Assembly (NCBI GenBank): GCA_015489295.1
Contig: WGAB01000126.1
Span: forward strand, 1 to 5,780
DNA: 5,780 nucleotides
Direction of reading: 5' to 3'
DNA from: Caldifarciminota bacterium
GTDB lineage: Bacteria; WOR-3; Hydrothermia; WGAB01
Under the pieces are notes generated by a model. It made no database searches, was not told the origin of the DNA, and was given only the letters and a program-made list of their open reading frames with translations. Of this stretch, positions 1-5,392 are shown piece after piece (the first letter of the stretch is position 1; the number at the start of each line of letters is the position of its first letter). The translations under genes were made by a program, and so were the position numbers.

Positions 1-4
1 CGCG

Positions 5-295
5 ATGAAACTGCTCTGGGTGGGCCTGGCGGTGCTCCTTCTGAACCTGCCCTTCGGCTTCTGGCGGGGTGGCACCCGCAAGTTCTCGCCGGCCTGGTTC
101 CTGGCCGTGCACCTGCCTATCCCTGTCGTAGTGCTCCTGCGGCTCAAAAGCGGCCTGGGGTTCCACTGGTCCACCTATCCCGTGATGGTCGGCGCCTATT
201 TCCTGGGCCAGTTCCTGGGGGCCCGGATGCTGGGCTCCTGGCGCCGGTGCCTTCAACTGGGGTCCGGCTGGTGCCGGTTCCTGCGCGCCTTCTGA
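5..295 (+). CDS. Small hydrophobic membrane protein, function unknown
   Basis: A 96-residue protein that is mostly membrane. Three hydrophobic stretches are visible: about residues 2-19, 31-47 and 57-77. Basic residues lie between the first two (RGGTRKF) and at the C terminus (SWRRC), which is consistent with an inner-membrane protein having positively charged cytoplasmic parts. The blocks NLPFGFWR, WFLAVHLPIP and AYFLGQFLG look conserved, and I have the impression of a small uncharacterised membrane family with this layout, but I cannot name it. No catalytic motif is seen. The ATG lies only four bases from the window edge, so its Shine-Dalgarno is out of view and the frame is open to the edge; an upstream start is possible, although MKLLWVGL is a natural beginning. 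It ends 53 bases before htpX, and the gap holds a possible promoter, so it may not be in the same transcript. Confidence 0.7.
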   Translation: MKLLWVGLAVLLLNLPFGFWRGGTRKFSPAWFLAVHLPIPVVVLLRLKSGLGFHWSTYPVMVGAYFLGQFLGARMLGSWRRCLQLGSGWCRFLRAF

Positions 296-320
296 CCTTC
301 GTCCTTCTGGGGGATCGCGT

Positions 321-326
321 TAAAAT
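321..326 (+). promoter_or_regulatory. Possible -10 element (TAAAAT) upstream of htpX
   Basis: TAAAAT matches the bacterial -10 consensus at five of six positions and stands out as an A/T island in GC-rich sequence. It would place the transcript start near 332-334, just before the htpX Shine-Dalgarno, giving a leader of about 16 bases. No convincing -35 hexamer is found 16-18 bases upstream (the best region, around 297-303, reads CTTCGTC), so this is a weak call. Confidence 0.35.
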
Positions 327-334
327 ACTTTCCC

Positions 335-342
335 GGAGGTGA
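335..342 (+). promoter_or_regulatory. Strong ribosome binding site fixing the GTG start of htpX
   Basis: GGAGGTGA is a perfect match to the anti-Shine-Dalgarno core. There are nine bases between GGAGG and the GTG at 349. It decides the non-ATG start. Confidence 0.85.
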
Positions 343-348
343 GAACCC

Positions 349-1206
349 GTGAACCAGGTAAAAACCCTGTTTCTTCTGGCCCTTTTGACCGTGTTCCTGG
401 TGGTCCTCGGCGACTGGGTGGGCGGCACCCAGGGCATGACCTTTGCCCTGATCCTCGCCGGGGTCTTGAACTTCGTGAGTTACTGGTGGTCAGACAAGAT
501 TGTGCTGACCCTGTACGGCGCCCGGCCCGTTTCGGAGGCCGAGGCTCCGGAACTCTACGCCATCGTGCGGGAGCTGGCCCAGCGGGCCGGCATCCCCATG
601 CCCCGGGTGTACGTGGTGCCCACCGACCACCCGAACGCCTTTGCCACGGGCCGAAGCCCTTCCCATGCGGCCGTTGCGGTAACCGCGGGCATCCTGAAAC
701 TCCTGAGCCCCCGGGAGCTGCGGGGGGTGCTGGCCCACGAAATCGCCCACATCAAGAACTACGACATGCTCATCGGCACGGTGGCGGCGGTGCTGGCCGG
801 GGCCATCACCTATCTGGCCTACATGCTGCGCTGGGTGGCCTTCTTCGGTGGCGGCCGGGACGACGACCGTGGCAACCCGCTCGCCTTCCTGGTGATTTCC
901 ATCGTGGCTCCGATTGCGGCGTTGCTCGTGCGGCTGGCCGTGTCTCGTGCCCGGGAGTTTGAGGCCGACCGTACCGGGGCCCTAATCTCCCGCGATCCCC
1001 TGGCGCTGGCCTCGGCCCTGAAAAAGATTGCCGCCTATGCCCGCCGAATTCCTCTGCCCGCCACCAATCCGGCCACGTCCCATCTCTTTATCGTGAATCC
1101 GCTTCGGGGCCAGGGCCTGGAGAGCCTGTTTGCCACCCACCCGCCCGTGGAGGAACGGGTGCGCCGGCTCCAGGAGATGGCCCGGCAGATGGGGGTGACG
1201 GCGTGA
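349..1206 (+). CDS. htpX: HtpX-family membrane zinc metalloprotease (peptidase M48B)
   Basis: An inner-membrane endoprotease expected to degrade misfolded or damaged membrane proteins. At 285 residues it has the usual HtpX length. Hydrophobic segments lie near residues 4-21 and 29-47, then about 143-168 and 180-200, flanking the active site as in the family. The zinc site is visible: H130-E131-I-A-H134 supplies two histidine ligands and the catalytic glutamate, and E203 in SRAREFEAD is the expected third ligand (the ExxxD motif of M48 peptidases). The upstream block YVVPTDHPNAFATGRSP and the C-terminal ATHPPVEERVRRL are also typical. All catalytic residues are present, so it should be active. 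The GTG start is set by the strong ribosome binding site and gives MNQVKTLFLLALL. Its TGA overlaps the GTG of the next gene, so the two are translationally coupled. In Escherichia coli htpX responds to envelope stress; nothing here shows the regulation in this organism. Confidence 0.95.
   Translation: MNQVKTLFLLALLTVFLVVLGDWVGGTQGMTFALILAGVLNFVSYWWSDKIVLTLYGARPVSEAEAPELYAIVRELAQRAGIPMPRVYVVPTDHPNAFATGRSPSHAAVAVTAGILKLLSPRELRGVLAHEIAHIKNYDMLIGTVAAVLAGAITYLAYMLRWVAFFGGGRDDDRGNPLAFLVISIVAPIAALLVRLAVSRAREFEADRTGALISRDPLALASALKKIAAYARRIPLPATNPATSHLFIVNPLRGQGLESLFATHPPVEERVRRLQEMARQMGVTA
1191..1198 (+). promoter_or_regulatory. Ribosome binding site inside htpX for the first GWxTD gene
   Basis: GGGGGTGA differs by one base from GGAGGTGA and lies within the last codons of htpX. 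The core is seven bases from the overlapping GTG start at 1203. It supports that start even though GTG is the only usable initiation codon nearby. Confidence 0.6.
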
Positions 1207-2390
1207 GCATTGCCGGTGCCGGTCTCCTGCTCCTGCAGCTCGTGGGCGCCTTCCCCTATGGCTACGATTCCCTGGCCGTGTACCAGGTGCCCGGGCCGGA
1301 TACCGTCACCCTGATCACCCTGTTTTCCCTGCCTCCCAAGATGTTGCTGTACCGGCAGAATTCTCTGCCAGGCACTTACCTCGCCAGCATCCGCTACGCC
1401 GTGGAAATCCGCGATGCCGGCGGTCGGGTGGTGTGGAGCGATTTTTCCGAAAACTCCTGGAAGGCTCAGGATTTTGAGGCCACCCAGGGCAGCGCGCCCC
1501 TGCAGCTCCAGCGGATCTATCGCCTTGCCTGGAGCCCCCGGTACGAGGTCCAGATCACCGTTCAGGACCTAAACGCCCAGCGTGCCCTGATGTCTTACCG
1601 GCTTCAGATTGCCACCTATCCCGGTCCGCCCTATGTAAGCGACCTGATTCCTCTGGACCCCTCCCGGTTCCTGGAGGGCAAAAAGGTTCTGACGAACACG
1701 GTCCGCGATACCGGCCGGTTCCTGGTGTTTGTCCGGTGGCGGGAGGTGCCCGATTCGGTGTATTTGGCCTGGAGGGTGGACGATGCCCTGATCCGGAGCC
1801 AGTGGGTCAGCAGTACCGGCTGGGACACCCTCGGTGTCCGGGTAGACTCGTTGGCCTTCGGTGCCCATGAGGTGCGCCTTCGGTTCCTGGACCGGGCTGG
1901 CAAAATCCTGGCTGACCGGCGCCTGGGGTTCCAGGTGACCGGGGTTACGCACCTCACCGAACGGGAGTTTGCCCATTACCTTTTCATCCTGACCCACCTC
2001 TTCCCCGGCGACTCGCTGCTGGAGCGCTTGAAAAAGGTGAATACCCTTCGGGAACGGGATTCCCTGTGGATGGCCTTCTGGAAGCAGCGGGACCCGACGC
2101 CAGGCACGCCACGCAACGAGTTCCTGGACGCCTTTCTGGACCGGGTGGCCTATGCCGATGCCCACTTTTCGGTGGGCCGCATTCGGGGGTCGCGGACCGA
2201 CCGGGGTCTTGTGTACATCCGCTTCGGCCCGCCCGACGAAATCGAGGAACACACCCTGGAATGGGGTTCCAAGGATTACCAGATCTGGTACTACTACGAC
2301 CTGAAGCTGCGGGTCGTGTTTGTCGACGAAGGAGGTTTTGGCGACTATGTTCTGGTGGCTCCTACTTTCTCTCAGCTTTTCCAGTACTGA
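1203..2390 (+). CDS. Exported GWxTD-domain protein, first paralog (GSRTD variant)
   Basis: A 395-residue probable envelope protein of the GWxTD-domain family, whose biochemical role is not known. The N terminus has a short hydrophobic segment (residues 3-16, ending LVGA before FPYG) that looks like a signal peptide, though it lacks the usual basic n-region. The protein has no cysteine, so it is not a lipoprotein. Residues about 20-140 and 140-245 are rich in alternating hydrophobic residues and look like beta-sandwich modules. The C-terminal family domain starts near residue 250: FWKQRDP at 292-298, TPRNEFLDAFLDRVAYAD, then the signature region and RFGPPDEIE. Where the family has G-W-x-T-D, this protein reads G329-S-R-T-D333, so the tryptophan is replaced. 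The GTG start overlaps the htpX stop (GTGA), and the 3' end contains the ribosome binding site and start of the second paralog. Family assignment is strong; the function is open. Confidence 0.88.
   Translation: MSIAGAGLLLLQLVGAFPYGYDSLAVYQVPGPDTVTLITLFSLPPKMLLYRQNSLPGTYLASIRYAVEIRDAGGRVVWSDFSENSWKAQDFEATQGSAPLQLQRIYRLAWSPRYEVQITVQDLNAQRALMSYRLQIATYPGPPYVSDLIPLDPSRFLEGKKVLTNTVRDTGRFLVFVRWREVPDSVYLAWRVDDALIRSQWVSSTGWDTLGVRVDSLAFGAHEVRLRFLDRAGKILADRRLGFQVTGVTHLTEREFAHYLFILTHLFPGDSLLERLKKVNTLRERDSLWMAFWKQRDPTPGTPRNEFLDAFLDRVAYADAHFSVGRIRGSRTDRGLVYIRFGPPDEIEEHTLEWGSKDYQIWYYYDLKLRVVFVDEGGFGDYVLVAPTFSQLFQY
2329..2336 (+). promoter_or_regulatory. Ribosome binding site deciding the ATG start of the second GWxTD gene
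   Basis: AAGGAGGT lies ten bases before the ATG at 2347. It favours that ATG over the in-frame TTG at 2320, which lies upstream of the site, and over the TTG at 2338, which is only one base after it. Confidence 0.8.
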
Positions 2391-3636
2391 GACGCTGCAC
2401 CGCCCCGTGTCCTCCACCGGTACCGTGCACTTTCTGGTGGACTACGCCCGGTTTGAGCGGCAGGACTCCCTGTACCAGGTGGAGGTGTACTACCTGCTGG
2501 ACCCTTCGGGGCTGGGCAACGCATCGTCCTACGAGGTACGGGTCAAACTGGAACGAGAGGGAACAAAGCCCTCCATCAGCAGCTGGCAAAAGAAACTGCA
2601 GCCCTGCCATCAGGGGCAGGTGGTGGACTACTTCCAGCTGTACCTTCGGCCCGGCACCTACCGGCTCCAGGTTGTCCTTCAGGCCGGCCAGGCCCGGGGC
2701 CAGGCCGATTTAACCCTGCAGGTGCCGCCGCCGGGCACCGGCCTGCGCTGTTCGGACATCGAACTGGCCCTGGACCTGGTACGGGACAGCCTGAACCCCT
2801 TTTACAAGCACGGTGTGGCAGTGATCCCGAACCCCTCCTGGACCTATCGTCCGCCCAACCAGCACCTGGCCTATTACGTGGAGTTCTACGGCCTGACCCC
2901 AGATACCGGCTACCTGGTGCTGAACCAGGTGGTGCAGGACACGGCGGGAACCCCGGTGCTCCGGGTAAAACCCCACCTGATTGCCAAGAACCGTCGCCGT
3001 TCGGCGCCCTGGGCTGGCTCCCTGGCCCTTAAGGGCTTGGCCCCCGGCGCCTATGAGTTCCGGCTTCAGGTGACCGATCTCAGTACTGGCCAGCGGGCCG
3101 AGGCCCTGCACCCCTTCTTCTGGAACCCGGCCACCGGCCTTCAGGTTCCGGAAATGGACAGCGCGACGCTGGCCTACCTTTCCTTTATCGACTACTTTGC
3201 CGACGAGCAGGAGATGGCCGAGTTGCGGTCCCTCCAGGATCCCCGAAGCCGCACCCTGTTCCTGCTGAAGTTCTGGAAACGCTTCGACCCCAACCCCGAT
3301 ACTCCGGAAAACGAGTTTCTACCCGAATTCATCCGTCGGGTGCGCTATGCCGACGAGCACTTCCGGGAAGGGCGGAAACTGGGCCGGTACACCGACCGGG
3401 GTCGGATCTACATCAAGTACGGGCCGCCCGACCAGATTGAGCGCAAGAGCCTGGCCTTCGGCGAACGCGATTCCGAGAAGTGGATCTATTACCAGCGGGG
3501 CACCATGGAATTCGTGTTCGTAGACCTGCAGGGCAACAACGTTTACGAACTCGTGTATTCCAGCATCCCGGAGGAGCCGTCGCGGCCGGATTGGCGCCGG
3601 ATCCTCCGCCGGAGCGAGGGAGGCTTTGATTTTTGA
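2347..3636 (+). CDS. Exported GWxTD-domain protein, second paralog (GRYTD variant)
   Basis: A 429-residue probable envelope protein paralogous to its upstream neighbour. The chosen ATG gives MFWWLLLSLSFSS, a short uncharged signal-like segment. Starting at TTG 2320 would add nine residues including a lysine, which would suit a signal peptide better but has no ribosome binding site. Beta-rich modules follow at about residues 20-125 and 150-265; the second holds YYVEFYGLTPDTGYLVLNQV, typical of the family. The C-terminal domain has FWKRFDP at 309-315, TPENEFLPEFIRRVRYADEH, the signature region and KYGPPDQIE, aligning well with the first paralog. The signature reads G346-R-Y-T-D350, so the tryptophan is again missing. 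It has exactly two cysteines, C87 and C135, which could form a disulfide after export; neither is in a lipobox. The C-terminal tail is basic (RRILRRSEGG). It overlaps the previous gene by 44 bases, and its stop overlaps the TTG of yraN. Confidence 0.88.
   Translation: MFWWLLLSLSFSSTETLHRPVSSTGTVHFLVDYARFERQDSLYQVEVYYLLDPSGLGNASSYEVRVKLEREGTKPSISSWQKKLQPCHQGQVVDYFQLYLRPGTYRLQVVLQAGQARGQADLTLQVPPPGTGLRCSDIELALDLVRDSLNPFYKHGVAVIPNPSWTYRPPNQHLAYYVEFYGLTPDTGYLVLNQVVQDTAGTPVLRVKPHLIAKNRRRSAPWAGSLALKGLAPGAYEFRLQVTDLSTGQRAEALHPFFWNPATGLQVPEMDSATLAYLSFIDYFADEQEMAELRSLQDPRSRTLFLLKFWKRFDPNPDTPENEFLPEFIRRVRYADEHFREGRKLGRYTDRGRIYIKYGPPDQIERKSLAFGERDSEKWIYYQRGTMEFVFVDLQGNNVYELVYSSIPEEPSRPDWRRILRRSEGGFDF
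3618..3623 (+). promoter_or_regulatory. Ribosome binding site for the TTG start of yraN
   Basis: GGGAGG lies nine bases before the TTG at 3633 and inside the end of the previous gene. It supports the rare TTG start, which overlaps the preceding TGA as TTGA. Confidence 0.7.
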
Positions 3637-3998
3637 GCCCTACAGAACGCCGCAGGCGGGGGGATACCGCTGAAGAGCTGGCAGCCCGGTACCTGGAACG
3701 CCAGGGCATCCGCATCCTGGAGCGCAATTTCAACACCCGCGTGGGGGAAATCGACCTGATCGGCCGGGAGGGCGAGGTGCTGGTGTTCGTGGAGGTGCGG
3801 AGCCTCTCGGCCACGGCGGAGTTTCATCCCCTGCAGACCCTCACCCGGCGGAAACTGGAACACCTGCGAAAGGCCATGGAACTTTACCTGTATCGCCGGG
3901 GCCTTAGCGGAAAAGTGCCCGTGCGGCTGGATGTGGTGACGGTCATCTGGGGCCGCCCACCCCGCATTGAGCATATCCGGGATGCGTATCGCTGGTAA
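3633..3998 (+). CDS. yraN: YraN/UPF0102 family protein, predicted nuclease-fold protein
   Basis: A 121-residue cytoplasmic protein of the YraN (UPF0102) family, which has a restriction-endonuclease-like fold but no well established role; a link to DNA repair or recombination is often suggested. The family pattern is intact: GDTAEELAARYLERQG with E14, ILERNF, then V-G38-E39-I-D41-L and VFVE54-V-R56, followed by LTRRKLEHLRKAMELYL and RLDVVTV. E14, D41 and E54 fit the PD-(D/E)xK-type active site; the final lysine is arginine here (EVR rather than EVK), a change I believe also occurs in other members. Length is normal. The TTG start is supported by the ribosome binding site and by coupling to the previous stop. 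It is probably the last gene of the htpX operon. In other genomes yraN often sits by ribosome or ribonuclease HII genes, so this placement probably does not indicate a shared function. Confidence 0.92.
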   Translation: MSPTERRRRGDTAEELAARYLERQGIRILERNFNTRVGEIDLIGREGEVLVFVEVRSLSATAEFHPLQTLTRRKLEHLRKAMELYLYRRGLSGKVPVRLDVVTVIWGRPPRIEHIRDAYRW

Positions 3999-3999
3999 C

Positions 4000-4013
4000 A
4001 CCCCGATCGGGGT
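4000..4013 (+). terminator. Weak candidate terminator hairpin after yraN
   Basis: ACCCCGATCGGGGT is a perfect 14-base palindrome that can form a five-pair stem with a GATC loop, starting two bases after the yraN stop. The sequence that follows (TTGGCTTCGGTTT) is only partly T-rich, so intrinsic termination would be inefficient. Its position at the end of a packed gene run is the main support. Confidence 0.35.
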
Positions 4014-4089
4014 TTGGCTTCGGTTTACCCATGGAGGCACTTGCCCTGAAGAAAACCAGGGGCGGCAGGATGGGGCCAGCGAAGGAACA

Positions 4090-4119
4090 TTGAATCTCAA
4101 AAACGGCGTCCTGTATCCT
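4090..4119 (+). promoter_or_regulatory. Candidate sigma-70-type promoter for the permease gene
   Basis: TTGAAT (4090-4095) and TATCCT (4114-4119) are separated by 18 bases, each matching its consensus hexamer at four of six positions. Transcription would begin near 4126-4128, at or just before the GTG start of the permease gene, which has no Shine-Dalgarno. Together these suggest a leaderless message. An activator may be needed, since the -10 box is imperfect. Confidence 0.45.
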
Positions 4120-4127
4120 TTCTTGCC

Positions 4128-5378
4128 GTGAGGCTCCAGGATCTCTTGACCACGGCCCTTTTGGGGCTCCGTGCCAATCGGGTCCGTGCGCTCCTGACCA
4201 CCCTCGGCATCATCATCGGGGTGGCCACGGTCATCAGCATGGTGTCCATCATTGAGGGCATGAACCGCTACACCTACCAGGTGCTGGGCGCCATCGGGTC
4301 TAACACCATCCATGTGCAGAAGTGGACCTGGACCATCCGCATGGGCCCCATGTCGCGCAAGGAACTGCGGGAACTCGCCCGCCGGCCCGATCTCACCGTT
4401 GACGATGCCCGTGCCATCGAACGCCTGCCCTCGGTGAAGCGCGCCGTGGCGGTCCGAACCCAGTGGAGCCAGACCGTGCGGTTCCGCTCCGAGGAACTGG
4501 AGGTGCAGTCCTTTGTGGGCGCGGAGCCCGGCTATGTGGAGGTCTCCGGCCTGGAGATTGAACGGGGCCGCGACATTACCGAGCAAGACCAACAGTACCG
4601 GCGCCAGGTGTGCGTGATCGGCCAGTATGTGGTGGACCAGCTCCTGAAGGAGGTGGCCGATCCCCTGGGCCAGGAGATCCTGATCGGCAACCGCAAGTTC
4701 ATGATCGTGGGGGTGCTCAAAAAGAAGGGCGAGTTCCTGGGCACCAACCTGGACAACATCGTCATCATTCCCCTGAGCACCATGGAAAAGTTCTTTCCGC
4801 CCCGGGGCGAGTTCCGGGTGTTCCGCTCGCTCTCCATTCTGGTGCAGGCCAAGGAGAGCCGGATGGAGGAGGCCCTCCACGAGATTGAGGAGCTGCTGCG
4901 GGCCCGGCGCGGCCTGCGCTTTGACCAGGAAAACAACTTCGGCCTGAACACGCAGCAGGTGCTCCTGGAGGCCTATCGGAAGTTGACGAGCGGCATCTTC
5001 CTGGCCATGATCGCCATCGCCTCGCTGGCGCTGCTGGTGGGCGGCATCGGTATCATGAACATCATGCTGGTGTCGGTGCGGGAACGCACCCGCGAGATCG
5101 GCCTGCGCATGGCCGTGGGGGCCAAACGCCGCGAAATCCTGCTGCAGTTCCTGCTGGAATCCATGGTGCTTACGGCGGTGGGAGGCCTCCTGGGGGTGTT
5201 CCTGGGTTTCGGCATCGCCAAACTCGTGGATGTGTTGACGCCGTTGCCCTCGGCCATGCCCCTGTGGAGCGTGGTGCTGGGCGTGGGCTTCTCGGCCCTG
5301 GTGGGCCTGTTCTTCGGCATTCATCCGGCCTCGGTGGCAGCCCGGATGGACCCCATTGAGGCCCTGCGGTACGAATAA
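4128..5378 (+). CDS. MacB/FtsX-type ABC transporter permease
   Basis: A 416-residue inner-membrane permease of the MacB-like (type VII) ABC class. It would couple a cytoplasmic ATPase to work in the periplasm, such as export of peptides, drugs or lipids; the substrate cannot be read from the sequence. The layout is classic: TM1 at about 21-42 (LLTTLGIIIGVATVISMVSI), a large periplasmic core at about 45-285, then TM2 at about 288-312, TM3 at 337-367 and TM4 at 379-400. Hallmarks are GGIGIMNIMLVSVRERTREI, GLRMAVGAKRREILLQFL and the end ARMDPIEALRYE. No ATPase domain is fused, unlike full-length MacB of about 650 residues, and none is encoded in the window. The GTG start fits the family N terminus (MRLQDLLTTALLGLRANRVR) but has no Shine-Dalgarno, as expected for leaderless translation. 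The YIP1 gene follows after 14 bases. Lol-type lipoprotein release is a less likely alternative. Confidence 0.93.
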   Translation: MRLQDLLTTALLGLRANRVRALLTTLGIIIGVATVISMVSIIEGMNRYTYQVLGAIGSNTIHVQKWTWTIRMGPMSRKELRELARRPDLTVDDARAIERLPSVKRAVAVRTQWSQTVRFRSEELEVQSFVGAEPGYVEVSGLEIERGRDITEQDQQYRRQVCVIGQYVVDQLLKEVADPLGQEILIGNRKFMIVGVLKKKGEFLGTNLDNIVIIPLSTMEKFFPPRGEFRVFRSLSILVQAKESRMEEALHEIEELLRARRGLRFDQENNFGLNTQQVLLEAYRKLTSGIFLAMIAIASLALLVGGIGIMNIMLVSVRERTREIGLRMAVGAKRREILLQFLLESMVLTAVGGLLGVFLGFGIAKLVDVLTPLPSAMPLWSVVLGVGFSALVGLFFGIHPASVAARMDPIEALRYE

Positions 5379-5380
5379 CC

Positions 5381-5388
5381 AAGGAGGT
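5381..5388 (+). promoter_or_regulatory. Strong ribosome binding site for the YIP1-family gene
   Basis: AAGGAGGT is an eight-base match to the anti-Shine-Dalgarno, with five bases between GGAGG and the ATG at 5393. It sits in the 14-base gap after the permease stop, so the gene can be translated from the permease transcript. Confidence 0.8.
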
Positions 5389-5392
5389 TTGC

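Larger units (their letters stand above)
3999..4127 (+). other. Intergenic region between yraN and the permease gene
   Basis: This 129-base gap is the longest non-coding stretch in the window. It contains a short palindromic hairpin at its left end and a promoter-like pair at its right end. A second small inverted repeat, CCCTG (4044-4048) with CAGGG (4057-4061), has an eight-base loop and no T run. I see no tRNA, no riboswitch-like structure and no convincing small gene. Confidence 0.7.

Noticed and set aside
339..962. A 207-codon + strand frame overlapping htpX
   Set aside because: It is an Arg/Gly/Pro-rich out-of-frame reading of the protease gene; htpX has a complete active site.
1818..1832. 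A GWDTL string in the first GWxTD protein (residues 206-210) that resembles the family motif
   Set aside because: It lies in the N-terminal beta-rich part, lacks the final aspartate and the following RG..YI block; the true signature position is residues 329-333.
1569..2417. A 282-codon open frame on the minus strand opposite the first GWxTD gene
   Set aside because: It is an antisense shadow in GC-rich coding DNA; the + strand frame has clear family motifs.
4044..4061. Small inverted repeat CCCTG/CAGGG in the gap
   Set aside because: Only five pairs with an eight-base loop and no T run; expected by chance in GC-rich sequence.
4031..4093. A 20-codon frame in the gap, starting MEALALKK, resembling the MEALKSL start of the YIP1 gene
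   Set aside because: There is no Shine-Dalgarno before the ATG, the resemblance is limited to a few bases (ATGGAGGC), and the frame does not continue like YIP1.
3543..5324. A 593-codon open frame on the minus strand
   Set aside because: It is the codon-register mirror of yraN and the permease gene, rich in His and Gln because GTG and CTG codons read backwards as CAC and CAG. It stays open because the sense genes avoid TTA, CTA and TCA codons. It has no family resemblance.
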